Assembly: GCF_014644455.1 (NCBI RefSeq)
Contig: NZ_BMKS01000013.1
Location: forward strand, 1-64,000
Source of the DNA: Caldovatus sediminis
GTDB lineage: Bacteria > Pseudomonadota > Alphaproteobacteria > Acetobacterales > Acetobacteraceae
DNA: 64,000 bases
Direction: 5' to 3'
Shown here piece after piece: positions 25,053 to 34,114 of this stretch. The notes under the pieces were generated by a model. That model saw nothing but the letters and a program-made list of their open reading frames with translations. It searched no databases and was not told the origin of the DNA. The translations under genes were made by a program, and so were the position numbers. The first letter of the stretch is position 1. Each line of letters begins with the position of its first letter.

Positions 25053-25215
25053 GTCGGTCGGATCCTCGATGCATGGTCTGACCCGATCGGACGGGTCCGG
25101 GCGACGACAGAGTGGGCGGACATGTCCGGGACGTGAAGACGCTTCGTCGGGCTCGCGCCGGCCCGGCCGGCGTCGAGGTCCGATCGCTTCGGGCGCGCCG
25201 GCGGTCCAAGGCGCC

Positions 25216-26649
25216 TCAGGCTCCGGCGACGCCGCCGGACATGCCGATCGGCGGCTGCACCTCCGGCGGCAGCGGGCACACGTAAGGCGTGGCCGCGGTG
25301 CGCGCCCGGTGGTCGGCCTTGGCGCGCGCGATCAGGTCGGGGTCGCGGAGCGCGTCCACCGCGGTGCCGGCCATCACCTTCGCCACGTGCACCAGCCCCT
25401 TGTGCGCCGCCGGCGTCTTGCCCTGCGCGGTGAGCTGCCAGGAATGGCCGGGCGTGCCGATCGCGTAGGTCGCGCCGCGCGCCTGCACCGTCGGCACCAC
25501 CCAGCTCACGTCGCCGACGTCGGTCGAGCCGACGCCGCCCTCGCCCTTCGCCTCCAGCGGCACGATCAGGTCGCAGAGCGGCTTGTCGCGGTCCACGGGC
25601 AGGCCGTGGCGGCGGAAGGCGGCGACGATGTCCTCCTCCTTCAGCGTGGCGCGGATCTCGCGCGCGAAGGCGCGGTCGGCCTCGTCGAAGGGCGGCGGGC
25701 CGAGGCGGAGGAGGTTGTCGTGCATCGCCTGCTCGAGCGGCGCGTTGCCGAGCAGGTTGGAGACGGCGCTCACCACCTTCGCCGCGACCGCCGTCTCCGT
25801 CATCAGCGCCGCGCCCTCGGCGATCCTGCGCACGCGCGCGACCAGCGCGTTGAGCTCGGCGAGGTCGCGCGCGCGGATCAGGTAGCGCACCGTGGCGCGG
25901 CCCTGCACCACGTTCGGCGCGATGCCGCCGGCGTCGAGATAGGCGTAGTGCACGCGCGCGTCGGAGGGCATGTGCTCGCGCATGTAGTTGACGCCGACGT
26001 TCATCAGCTCCACGGCGTCGAGCGCGCTGCGGCCGAGATGCGGCGCGGCGGCGGCGTGGGAGGAGCGGCCGGTGAAGGTGAAGTCGATGCGCGTGTTGGC
26101 GAGCGAGACGGGCTCGTTCACCCCGGAGAACGCCGCCGGGTGCCAGGAGATGGCGATGTCCACGTCGTCGAAGGCGCCGGCGCGGACCATGAAGCCCTTG
26201 GCGGCGCCGCCCTCCTCCGCCGGGCAGCCGTAGTAGCGCACCCGGCCCGGCAGGCCGTTCCTTTCCAGCCAGTCCTTCACCGCGGTCGCGGCGAGCATCG
26301 AGGCGGCGCCGAGCAGGTTGTGCCCGCAGCCATGCCCGCTGCCGTCGCCGGGCAGCGGCCGGCGCTCGGCCACCCCCGCCTCCTGGCTGAGGCCGGGAAG
26401 GGCGTCGTATTCCCCGAGGATGGCGATCACCGGCCCGCCCTCGCCGGCCTCGCCCATCACCGCGGTCGGGATTCCGGCGACCGCGCGGGCGACGCGGAAG
26501 CCCTGCCGCTCCAGCATCGCGGTGTGCTCGGCGCAGGAGCGGTGCTCGGCGTAGCAGAGCTCGGGCATGCCCCAGATGCGGTCGCTGAGGGCGATGAAGT
26601 CCTCCGACTTCGCATCCACGAGGCGCCAGATCTCCTCGGTGTTCTGCAT
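25216..26649 (-). CDS. M20-family amidohydrolase (AbgB / aminobenzoyl-glutamate hydrolase-like)
   Basis: 477 residues, close to the length of E. coli AbgB. Metal-site blocks: GDGSGHGCGHNLLGAASM (His), CPAEEGGAAKGFMV (Glu-Glu), and AISWHPAAFSGVNEP (His). The dimerisation domain with FTGRSSHAAAAPHLGRSALD follows, and STDVGDVSWVVPTVQ near residue 390 supplies the C-terminal catalytic part. The start MQNTEEIWRLVDAK at 26649 resembles the family N-terminus. It would cut an amide bond of an N-acyl amino acid-like compound. It is divergent from another M20 gene 225 bp away and probably co-transcribed with the Bug receptor downstream. Confidence 0.88.
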   Translation of the reverse strand: MQNTEEIWRLVDAKSEDFIALSDRIWGMPELCYAEHRSCAEHTAMLERQGFRVARAVAGIPTAVMGEAGEGGPVIAILGEYDALPGLSQEAGVAERRPLPGDGSGHGCGHNLLGAASMLAATAVKDWLERNGLPGRVRYYGCPAEEGGAAKGFMVRAGAFDDVDIAISWHPAAFSGVNEPVSLANTRIDFTFTGRSSHAAAAPHLGRSALDAVELMNVGVNYMREHMPSDARVHYAYLDAGGIAPNVVQGRATVRYLIRARDLAELNALVARVRRIAEGAALMTETAVAAKVVSAVSNLLGNAPLEQAMHDNLLRLGPPPFDEADRAFAREIRATLKEEDIVAAFRRHGLPVDRDKPLCDLIVPLEAKGEGGVGSTDVGDVSWVVPTVQARGATYAIGTPGHSWQLTAQGKTPAAHKGLVHVAKVMAGTAVDALRDPDLIARAKADHRARTAATPYVCPLPPEVQPPIGMSGGVAGA

Positions 26650-26874
26650 GGTCCTTCTTCTCCCGGTCGGGCCGAGCGATCGCGGATCGGCGGTGCGGCC
26701 GCCGCGACAGGCAAGCATGGGCGGACGGATCGGTGAAGCGCCGACCCGCCTTCCGGTCAACGGCGCCGAAGCGCGCATCGTGCCGGTCCGCGCCGCCGCC
26801 GCGTCGGCAGGGGGGCAGGGCTCGACGGGCGGCGCGCCGCGGGCCATGTGTTGGCCGCCCCGGAGGGAGCCCGC

Positions 26875-28113
26875 ATGCCGGAGACCGCCGCGTCCATCGC
26901 CGCATTCCTGGAGGGAGAGAGGGTCCGGCAGACGGAGTTCCTCGCCGCGCTGGTCCGCGCCCCCTCGGACAACCCGCCGGGCGACTGCGCGCCGCATGCC
27001 GCGCGGGCCGCGGCACTGCTGGAGGGGCTCGGCTTCGCGGTCGAGCGCCACGCGGTGCCGGAGGCGCTCGTGCGCGCGCGCGGCATGGTCTCGGTGACGA
27101 ACCTGGTGGTGCGGCACCGCTTCGGCCCAGGCGGGCCGGTGATCGCGCTCAACGCCCACGGCGACGCGGTGCCGCCCGGCGAGGGCTGGACGCGCGATCC
27201 CTACGGCGCCGAGATCGCGGACGGCTGGATGTACGGGCGCGGCGTCGCGGTCTCGAAGTCGGACTTCGCCACCTACGCCTGGGCGCTGCTGGCGCTGAAG
27301 GCCCTGGGCGAGGCGGGGCCGCGGAGCGGCGCGGTCGAGCTGCACTTCACCTACGACGAGGAGTCCGGCGGCGAGCTCGGCCCGGCCTGGCTGCTCGCCG
27401 AGGGCATCAGCGCGCCGGACTGCGCGATCGCCGCCGGCTTCTCCCACCTCGTCGTGGACGCGCACAACGGGTGCCTGCATCTGGAGGTCGAGCTGCGCGG
27501 CCGCTCCGCCCACGCGGCGCAGCCCTGGACCGGCGTGGACGCGCTGGAGGCGGCGAGCCAGGTGCTCGGCGCGCTCTATGCCTGGCGGCGGGGGCTGGCC
27601 GCGCGCGTCTCGCCGATCCCGGGGATCGGGTCGCCGCAGATGACCGTCGGGCTGATCTCGGGCGGGATCAACACCAACGTCGTGCCGGACCGCGTCGTCC
27701 TGCGCCTCGACCGGCGCATCGTGCCCGAGGAGGACCCGGCCGAGGCGGAGGCCGAGCTGCGGGCGGTGGTCGCGGGCGCGGCGCGCGCCTTTCCCGCCGT
27801 GCAGGTCGCGGTGCGGCGGATCCTGCTCGCGGCGCCGCTGGTGCCGGTCGCCGGCAGCGGGCGGCTGGGCGCGGCGCTCTGCCGCCACGCCAGCCGCGTG
27901 ACGGGCGGGACGGTGCGCACCGGCGGCGTGCCGCTCTACACCGACGCGCGGCACTACGCCGCGCGGGGCGTTCCGGTCGTGCTCTACGGCGCCGGGCCGC
28001 GCACCATCGAGGAGGCGAACGCGCACCGCGCCGACGAGCGGCTGCCGCTCGTGGACCTGTACCGGGCGACCGAGGCGGTCGCCTGCGCGCTGGAGGAGCT
28101 GCTGCGGGGCTGA
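26875..28113 (+). CDS. M20 family metallohydrolase with altered metal-bridging motif
   Basis: 412 residues of the ArgE/DapE type: ALNAHGDAVPPGEGWTRDPY (His and Asp of site 1), HFTYDEESGGELGPAWLL (Glu-Glu), and GGVPLYTDARHYAARGVPVV near the C-terminus, with the dimerisation domain RGRSAHAAQPWTGVDALE. The segment expected to be GRGxxDDKG reads GRGVAVSKSD, so the canonical metal-bridging Asp is replaced by Val. ATG at 26875 is chosen over 26848 because GGAGGGAGC lies 4 bases before it. The substrate is unknown. Confidence 0.85.
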   Translation: MPETAASIAAFLEGERVRQTEFLAALVRAPSDNPPGDCAPHAARAAALLEGLGFAVERHAVPEALVRARGMVSVTNLVVRHRFGPGGPVIALNAHGDAVPPGEGWTRDPYGAEIADGWMYGRGVAVSKSDFATYAWALLALKALGEAGPRSGAVELHFTYDEESGGELGPAWLLAEGISAPDCAIAAGFSHLVVDAHNGCLHLEVELRGRSAHAAQPWTGVDALEAASQVLGALYAWRRGLAARVSPIPGIGSPQMTVGLISGGINTNVVPDRVVLRLDRRIVPEEDPAEAEAELRAVVAGAARAFPAVQVAVRRILLAAPLVPVAGSGRLGAALCRHASRVTGGTVRTGGVPLYTDARHYAARGVPVVLYGAGPRTIEEANAHRADERLPLVDLYRATEAVACALEELLRG

Positions 28114-28127
28114 GCGCGCCGACCCTC

Positions 28128-29702
28128 TCACGGCCGCATGGTGAAGGAGGCGAGGCCGGGCCGCAGGCGCTTCTGCGCCAGGCGGGCGAACTCGCAGAGC
28201 AGGCGCCGGGTGTCGCGGGGGTCTATGATCTCCTCCACCCAGAACGCCTCCGCGGTGCGGAAGGGGGAGCGCAGGCGCTGCAGCCGCGCCTCGATCTCGG
28301 CGAGCTTCGCCGCGGGGTCCGGCGCGGCCTCGATCTCGGCGCGGTAGGCCGCCTCGATGCCGCCCTCGAGCGGCAGCGAGCCCCAGCGCGCCGAGAGCCA
28401 GGCGTAGCGCAGCGAGAAGCGGCCGGCGGGCTGGTGCACCACGCCGGCGACGCCGAAGGCGTTGCGCATGATGACGGTGCACCAGGGCACGGTGGACTGG
28501 TTCACCGCCGCCATCGCCCGCACGCCGAGGCGGATGGTGGCGGTGCGCTCCGCCTCCAGCCCGACGGCGAAGCCGGGGCAGTCCATCAGGTAGACGACCG
28601 GCAGGTGGAAGGTCTCGGCGAGGTCCACGAAGCGGATGACCTTGGCGCAGGCATCCGCGGTCCAGGCGCCGCCGTGGAACACCGGGTCGGAGGCGAGCAG
28701 CGCCACCGGCCGCCCGTCGAGCCGCGCGAATCCGGTGACGACGGAGCGGCCGAACATCCGTCCCATCTCGAAGAAGGAGCCGCGGTCCACGACCGCCTCG
28801 ATGATCGGCCGCACCTTGTAGGCGGCGCGCGGGTCGCGCGGGATGGCGGTGAACAGCGATTCCTCGCGCCTCGCCGGGTCGTCCTCCCGGTTGCGCACGG
28901 CCGGCGGCAGCTCGTCCACCGACGAGGGGAGGTAGGAGAGGAAGCGGCGCGCGCGCGCGAAGGCCTCCTCCTCCGTGTCCACGGCGTCGTCCACGGCGCC
29001 GGCGCGGGTCTGGATCTCCCAGCCGCCCAGCTCGTGCTTGTCGAGGCTCTGGCCGAGCCGCGCCACCACCGGCGGGCCGGCGACGAACATCGCCGAGGTC
29101 GCCTTGGTCATCAGCGAGTAGTGCGAGGCGGCGAGCCGCGCCGCGCCGAGCCCCGCCACCGAGCCGAGGCCGAGCGCCACCACCGGCACCAGCCCCAGGT
29201 TCAGCGTCGTGTGGTGGTAGAGCGCCGTGCCGCCGACGCCGCCCGGGAGGTTGGCGCGGCCGGTGGTCTCGATCGTCCTGACCGAGCCGCCGCCGCCCGA
29301 GCCCTCGATCAGCCGGACGATCGGGAGGCGCAGCTCGCCGGCCATGCGCTCGGCCATGATCGGCTTCTCGCGGATCGTCGCGTCGGCGCTGCCGCCGCGC
29401 ACGGTGAAGTCGTCGCCGACCACGACCACCGGCCGGCCGTCGAGCGTGGCGCGGCCGAGGACGCAGTTCGAGGGGGTGAAGCGCTTCAGCTCCCCCTTCT
29501 CGTCGTACTCGGCGCGGCCGGCGATGGCGCCGACCTCGTGGAAGCTGCCGCGGTCCACCAGGCGCTCGATGCGCTCGCGCACGGTGAGGCGCCCGGCGTC
29601 GTGCTGGCGCTTCACCTTGTCGGGGCCGCCCATCGCGCGCGCGAGGGCCTCGCGGCGGCGCAGCTCCTCGAGCTCCGGCTCCCAGCTCTCGCGCCGCGAC
29701 AT
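28128..29702 (-). CDS. Acyl-CoA carboxyltransferase (propionyl-/methylcrotonyl-CoA carboxylase beta-like)
   Basis: 524 residues with both carboxyltransferase halves. The N-half contains RHDAGRLTVRERIERLVD-type residues (here KRQHDAGRLTVRERIERLVD), the DFTVRGGSADATIREK loop and GSGGGGSVRTIETTG. The C-half includes VYLMDCPGFAVGLEAERTAT and MRNAFGVAGVVHQP. The family transfers a carboxyl group from carboxybiotin to acyl-CoA and needs a biotin carboxylase/carrier alpha subunit, which is not in the window. Its ATG overlaps the stop of the upstream enoyl-CoA hydratase (TGATG), so they are translationally coupled. Confidence 0.9.
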   Translation of the reverse strand: MSRRESWEPELEELRRREALARAMGGPDKVKRQHDAGRLTVRERIERLVDRGSFHEVGAIAGRAEYDEKGELKRFTPSNCVLGRATLDGRPVVVVGDDFTVRGGSADATIREKPIMAERMAGELRLPIVRLIEGSGGGGSVRTIETTGRANLPGGVGGTALYHHTTLNLGLVPVVALGLGSVAGLGAARLAASHYSLMTKATSAMFVAGPPVVARLGQSLDKHELGGWEIQTRAGAVDDAVDTEEEAFARARRFLSYLPSSVDELPPAVRNREDDPARREESLFTAIPRDPRAAYKVRPIIEAVVDRGSFFEMGRMFGRSVVTGFARLDGRPVALLASDPVFHGGAWTADACAKVIRFVDLAETFHLPVVYLMDCPGFAVGLEAERTATIRLGVRAMAAVNQSTVPWCTVIMRNAFGVAGVVHQPAGRFSLRYAWLSARWGSLPLEGGIEAAYRAEIEAAPDPAAKLAEIEARLQRLRSPFRTAEAFWVEEIIDPRDTRRLLCEFARLAQKRLRPGLASFTMRP

Positions 29703-30514
29703 CAGCGCGCCCCCGTCGTCGCCGCCTTGCCGCGGGCGATGGCGCCGGCGAGGCCGGCCTCGCGGGTGCGGCGGAACTCGTCGGTCATGTGCGAGAGCTG
29801 GTGCGTGTCGAAATGCGCCGCGATCGCGGCGCGGAAGCCCTGGATGTCGAGCGTGCGGTTGAGCGAGCGCTTGGTCAGCCTCAGCGCGAAGGGCGGCGCC
29901 TCGGCGATGCCCTGCGCGAGCGCCATCGTCGCCGCCTCCAGCTCGGCGCGCGGCACGACGCGGTTGACCATGCCGATGCGGTGCGCCTCCTCGGCGCCCA
30001 GGCGGCGGCCGGTGAAGAGGAACTCCTTCGCCGCGCGCAGGCCCATCACCCAGGGGTGGACCAGCACCTCGACCGCGGCGGCGGCGAGGGTCCGGCACAC
30101 CGGGTCGGCGAAGAAGGCGTCGTCGGAGGCGACGATCAGGTCGCACATGTTCGCCACCATGAAGCCGCCGGCGATGCAGGCGCCCTTCACCTCGGCGATG
30201 GTCGGCTTCGGGCAGTCCCAGATGCGCAGCGCGTAGTCGAGGTAGCGGAGCTCCTCGTAGGCCCAGCGCTCCTCGACGCCGAAGCCGGCGCGCCTGGCCG
30301 CGGCCTCCTTGAGGTCGTGGCCGGCCGAGAAGTGGTCGCCGCGGCCGCCGATGACGATGACGCGCACCGTCTCGTCCGCGATCGCCTCGCGCAGCGCGGC
30401 GTCGAGCTCGTCGAGCAGGGTCTGGCTCTCGGCGTTGCGCATCTCCGGCCGGTCGTGCAGCAGGCGCAGGACGGCGCCGCGCCGCTCGACGGCGATCTGG
30501 GTGGTGGTGGCCAT
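29702..30514 (-). CDS. Enoyl-CoA hydratase/isomerase family protein
   Basis: 270 residues of the crotonase fold: LRLLHDRPEMRNAESQTLLD, oxyanion block GGRGDHFSAGHDLKEAA, second block EVKGACIAGGFMVANMCDLI and a catalytic-region ADPVCRTLAAAAVEVLVHPW without the usual Glu pair. This tail and lengthened helix resemble crotonases annotated as enoyl-CoA hydratases of unknown substrate. ATG at 30514 follows GGAGGAACG. It is the first gene of an operon with the carboxyltransferase and divergent from the hydroxyacid oxidase (139 bp between). Confidence 0.88.
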   Translation of the reverse strand: MATTTQIAVERRGAVLRLLHDRPEMRNAESQTLLDELDAALREAIADETVRVIVIGGRGDHFSAGHDLKEAAARRAGFGVEERWAYEELRYLDYALRIWDCPKPTIAEVKGACIAGGFMVANMCDLIVASDDAFFADPVCRTLAAAAVEVLVHPWVMGLRAAKEFLFTGRRLGAEEAHRIGMVNRVVPRAELEAATMALAQGIAEAPPFALRLTKRSLNRTLDIQGFRAAIAAHFDTHQLSHMTDEFRRTREAGLAGAIARGKAATTGAR

Positions 30515-30653
30515 GGGTCTCGTTCCTCCGCGGCGCGGAGCCTGCGCTGCGCGGCGGCGGGCGTCAAACCGGGCGATTTGCCCTCCTCGCGAAGCCGCGC
30601 AATCCTGCCGCCATCGGCGCCGCCCGGCGGGCGCGCCGGGGAGGGATGCGCGG

Positions 30654-31964
30654 ATGAGCGGGCACACGGGGACGGCGAATTCGGGCGGCACCGCGGCGCG
30701 GGCCGCGCAGGGCTGGGGCATCGGCCAGGGCGAGACCGAGGCGGCGCGCCTGCGCCGGCGCTTCCCGACCTACCGCGCGCTGCAGCAGCGCACGCGCCGG
30801 CGCGTGCCGCGCTTCGCCTACGACTTCGTCGCCGGCGGCGTGGGCGACGGGGCGCCGAACGTGGCGCACAACCGCGCGGCGATGGACGCCGTGCGGATCG
30901 TGCCGCGCTACGGCATGGACGTCTCGCGCGTGGAAACCGGGGTGAGGCTGTTCGGCCGCGACTACGCCATGCCGGTCGGCGTCGCGCCGATGGGCAACAC
31001 GGGGCTGCTCTGGCCGCGGGCCGACGCGATCCTCGCCGCGGCGGCGCAGAAGGCGCGCATCCCCTATGTCAGCTCGACGGTGGCCAACGTCTCGATCGAG
31101 GACCTCGGGCGGATCGCGCCCGACGTGTTCTGGTTCCAGCTCTACGGGCTGCCGGCCGAGGACCACCGCCTCTCCTTCGACCTGGTCGCCCGCGCCGAGC
31201 GCGCCGGGGCGCACGCGCTGCTGCTCACGGTGGACGTGCCGGTGCGGCAGAAGCGGGTGCACGACATCGCGAACGGGCTCTCGGTGCCGTTCCGCCTGCG
31301 GCCGCGCACGCTGCTCGACATCGCCGCCTCGCCGCGCTGGGCGATCGAGGTGCTGCGGCACGGCCAGCCGCGTTTCGAGAACTTCCGGAAGTATCTCGGC
31401 GAGGGCGCCGGCACCGGGGAGCTCGCCGCCTTCGTCTACAACAACATGACCAGCGGCCTGACCTGGGAGGTGATGGCGCGGATCCGCGACGCCTGGCCGC
31501 GCGCCCTGATCCTCAAGGGCCCGATGCACCCGGAGGACGCGGAGCGGGCGATCGCGCTCGGCTTCGACGGGCTGCTGGTGACCAACCATGGCGGGCGGCA
31601 GCTCGACGCCGCGCCGGCCTCGATCGACGTGCTGCCGGCGATCGTGGCGCAGGCGCGCGGGCGGGCGACGGTGCTGCTCGACGGCTCGGTGCGGAGCGGG
31701 CTCGACGTGGCGCGGGCGCTGGCGCTGGGCGCGGCGGCGACGCTCGCCGGCCGCGCCTTCCTCTGGAGCGTCGGCGCGCTGGGCGAGGCCGGGGGCGACC
31801 ACGCGACCGCCTCCTTCCGCGAGGAGATCTCAACGGTCTTCGCGCAGATCGGCGCGCGCTCGGCCGAGGAGGCGGGCCGCGCGACGGTGCTGCACCCGAA
31901 CGCGGTGCCCTTCGCGCCGGTGCCCTCGGCCGCGCCGCGGCTCGAGCCGGTCGGGGCGGGTTGA
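30654..31964 (+). CDS. FMN-dependent alpha-hydroxyacid oxidase/dehydrogenase
   Basis: 436 residues of the glycolate oxidase/lactate dehydrogenase family. FMN- and substrate-binding blocks: MPVGVAPMGNTGLLWPRADA, VSSTVANVSIEDL, FWFQLYG, LLLTVDVPVRQKRVHD, LILKGPMHPEDAERA (Lys contacting FMN N1), and the catalytic-His signature LLVTNHGGRQLDAAP followed by VLLDGSVRSGLDVARALALG. No signal peptide or membrane anchor is evident. It oxidises an L-2-hydroxyacid to a 2-ketoacid. GGGGAGGG precedes the ATG. It is followed 18 bp later by an enolase-superfamily gene, consistent with sequential conversion of a sugar acid or aromatic hydroxyacid such as mandelate. Confidence 0.9.
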   Translation: MSGHTGTANSGGTAARAAQGWGIGQGETEAARLRRRFPTYRALQQRTRRRVPRFAYDFVAGGVGDGAPNVAHNRAAMDAVRIVPRYGMDVSRVETGVRLFGRDYAMPVGVAPMGNTGLLWPRADAILAAAAQKARIPYVSSTVANVSIEDLGRIAPDVFWFQLYGLPAEDHRLSFDLVARAERAGAHALLLTVDVPVRQKRVHDIANGLSVPFRLRPRTLLDIAASPRWAIEVLRHGQPRFENFRKYLGEGAGTGELAAFVYNNMTSGLTWEVMARIRDAWPRALILKGPMHPEDAERAIALGFDGLLVTNHGGRQLDAAPASIDVLPAIVAQARGRATVLLDGSVRSGLDVARALALGAAATLAGRAFLWSVGALGEAGGDHATASFREEISTVFAQIGARSAEEAGRATVLHPNAVPFAPVPSAAPRLEPVGAG

Positions 31965-31982
31965 GGCGGAGGGGAGGCACCG

Positions 31983-33077
31983 ATGGCCATACGCTCCATC
32001 GCCGCGCTGCCGATCATCCTGCCCTTCGAGGTGCTCGGCCCGCGCCCGCTCTTCGCCGGCAAGCCGCGCGAGACCGTGCCGACGCTGCTGGTGCGCGTGG
32101 AGACGGAGGAGGGCATCGTCGGCTGGGGCGAGGCGTTCAGCCACGCCGCCTGGGCGCCGACCGCGACGGCGCTGACCGAGGTGGTGGCGCCGCTCGCCCT
32201 CGGCCGCGACGAGACCGCGATCGAGGCGCTCGCGCTCGAGATCCAGAAGACGCTGCACCTGTTCGGGCGCAGCGGCCCGATCACCTACGCGCTCTCGGGG
32301 CTGGAGATCGCGCTGTGGGACATCGCCGGCAAGGCCGCCGGCAAGCCGCTGCACGCGCTGCTCGGCGGCGCTCGGCACGACCGGCTGCCCGCCTACGCCA
32401 GCCTGCCGCGCTATTCCGATCCGCGGGCGGTGGCGCGCGTCTCGGCCGCCGCCGTCGCGCGCGGCTACCGCGCGGTGAAGCTGCACGAGACCGGCGTCGA
32501 GCAGACGAGCGCCGCCCGCGCGGCCGTCGGTCGCGACATCGCCCTGATGCTCGACACCAACTGCCCCTGGAGCGTGCCGCAGGCGCTGGAGATGGCGGCG
32601 CGGCTGCGGCCCTTCGATCTCCACTGGATCGAGGAGCCGGTCTGGCCGCCGGAGGACCATGCGGGCCTCGCCCGCGTGCGGCACGGGGGCGGCATCCGCA
32701 CCGCGGCCGGCGAGAACGCCGCGAGCCCGGCCGAATGCGCGGCGATGATCGCCGCCGGCGCGGTGGACTTCATCCAGCCGAGCGTGACCAAGATCGGCGG
32801 CGTCGCGGCCTGGGCGGAGGTGGCGCGCCATGCCCGGGCGCAGGGCGTGGCGGTCGTGCCCCACTCGCCCTATTTCGGGCCGGGATTCCTCGCCACCCTC
32901 CACCTCTGCGCGACGCTCCCCGAGCAGGTCTGGGTGGAGCGGATGGATTTCGACCTGCCCGTTGATCCCTTCGGCGCGGCGACCGTGCCGCGCGAGGGCT
33001 GGCTGGCCGTGCCGCAGGGCCCGGGGCTCGGCCTCGATCCCGATCCGGAGATCATCGCGCGCCACCGCGCGGCGTGA
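31983..33077 (+). CDS. Enolase-superfamily protein (mandelate racemase/muconate lactonizing type), paralogue 1
   Basis: 364 residues. The capping domain (LVRVETEEGIVGWGEAFSHA) is followed by the barrel with RAVKLHETG (one Lys where the MLE group has KxK), metal ligands in LMLDTNCPW (Asp), WIEEPVWPPED (Glu) and AAGENAAS (Glu), and VVPHSPYFGPGF (His) at the end. This pattern predicts dehydration or racemisation of a carboxylate. It is very similar to the gene at 36665-37777, with near-identical DNA around the EEPVWPPEDHAGLARVR coding segment. GGGGAGG precedes the ATG. Confidence 0.88.
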   Translation: MAIRSIAALPIILPFEVLGPRPLFAGKPRETVPTLLVRVETEEGIVGWGEAFSHAAWAPTATALTEVVAPLALGRDETAIEALALEIQKTLHLFGRSGPITYALSGLEIALWDIAGKAAGKPLHALLGGARHDRLPAYASLPRYSDPRAVARVSAAAVARGYRAVKLHETGVEQTSAARAAVGRDIALMLDTNCPWSVPQALEMAARLRPFDLHWIEEPVWPPEDHAGLARVRHGGGIRTAAGENAASPAECAAMIAAGAVDFIQPSVTKIGGVAAWAEVARHARAQGVAVVPHSPYFGPGFLATLHLCATLPEQVWVERMDFDLPVDPFGAATVPREGWLAVPQGPGLGLDPDPEIIARHRAA

Positions 33078-33096
33078 GGCGCGGCGCGCCCCGCCG

Positions 33097-34095
33097 CTAC
33101 TCCAGCCGGACGTTGGCGGTGCGCGCGACCTCGCGCCAGGTCTCCATCTCGCCGCGGAAGAACGCGGCGGCCTCCTCCGGCGTGCCGCCGCGCGGCACCC
33201 CGCCCTGCTCGACCAGGGCGCGCCGCGTGGCCGGCGCGGCGAGCGAGGCGTTCATCGCCGCGTTCATCGCGGCGATGCGCTCGGCCGGCACGCCCGCCGG
33301 CGCGACCAGGCCATAGCTGCTGGCCGAGACCATCCCTTCCAGCCCCGACTCGATCATGGTCGGCAGCTCGGGCAGCAGTTCCAGGCGCTGCGGGGCGGTC
33401 ACGCCCAGCGGACGGACCGCGCCGGCGCGCACCTGGGGCAGGAGGATCGGCACGTCGGCGAACATCATCTGCACGCGCCCGCTCAGCAGGTCCGGGATCG
33501 CCGGCGCCGCGCCGCGATAGGGCACGTGCACGATGTCGATGCCGCCGGCGCGCGCGCGGAACAGCTCGGTCGCGAGGTGCAGGGTGCTGCCGATGCCGGC
33601 GCTGCCGTAGCTGATCTGACCGGGCCGCTGCCGCGCATGGGCGATCAGCTCCGCCACGCTGCGCACCGGGAGCGAGGGATGTACCGCCAGGACCTGCGGC
33701 ACCGACAGGACCAGCCCGATCATGGCGAGATCGCGATGCGGGTCGAAGGGCATGTTCGGCTGCAGCACCGGCATGATCGCCATCACGCCCGAACTGCCAA
33801 GCCCGATCGTGTAGCCGTCTGCCAGCGCGCGGGCCACGGCCTCGATGCCGACCATGCCGCCGGCGCCGGAGCGGCTCTCGATCACGATCGGGCGGCCGCC
33901 GAGCCGCTCGCCCATGCCGGGCGCGACGAGGCGCGCTATGGTGTCGGCGGGCCCGCCGGGCGGGAAGGGGACGATCAGGCGGATCGGCCGGTCCGGCCAG
34001 GCCGGCTGCGCGCGCGCCCCGTCCGGCCGCGCCGCGGCGGGGCCGGCGATCGCGCCCGCCGCGATGACGGCACGGCGGCGGGACATGGCGGTCAT
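33097..34095 (-). CDS. Bug-family solute receptor
   Basis: 332 residues. A basic, Ala-rich signal (SRRRAVIAAGAIAGPAAA, ending ARAQ) precedes WPDRPIRLIVPFPPGGPADT. Then come RPIVIESRSGAGGMVG, ISYGSAGIGSTLHLATELF, VPYRGAAPAIPDLLSGRVQM and a C-terminal ETWREVARTANVRLE. All are Bug-family blocks. The start ATG follows GGGGAGG. It is downstream of a GST gene on the same strand with 19 bp between, and convergent with the enolase-superfamily gene at 31983. The ligand is unknown; a sugar acid or hydroxyacid processed by the surrounding enolase-type enzymes is plausible. Confidence 0.93.
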   Translation of the reverse strand: MTAMSRRRAVIAAGAIAGPAAARPDGARAQPAWPDRPIRLIVPFPPGGPADTIARLVAPGMGERLGGRPIVIESRSGAGGMVGIEAVARALADGYTIGLGSSGVMAIMPVLQPNMPFDPHRDLAMIGLVLSVPQVLAVHPSLPVRSVAELIAHARQRPGQISYGSAGIGSTLHLATELFRARAGGIDIVHVPYRGAAPAIPDLLSGRVQMMFADVPILLPQVRAGAVRPLGVTAPQRLELLPELPTMIESGLEGMVSASSYGLVAPAGVPAERIAAMNAAMNASLAAPATRRALVEQGGVPRGGTPEEAAAFFRGEMETWREVARTANVRLE

Positions 34096-34114
34096 GGCGT
34101 CCTCCCCAGCTTCG

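Noticed and set aside
25216-28482. A 1088-codon frame extending the AbgB-like gene upstream
   Set aside because: The family N-terminus begins at the ATG at 26649; the additional sequence is antisense of the second M20 gene and shows no domain.
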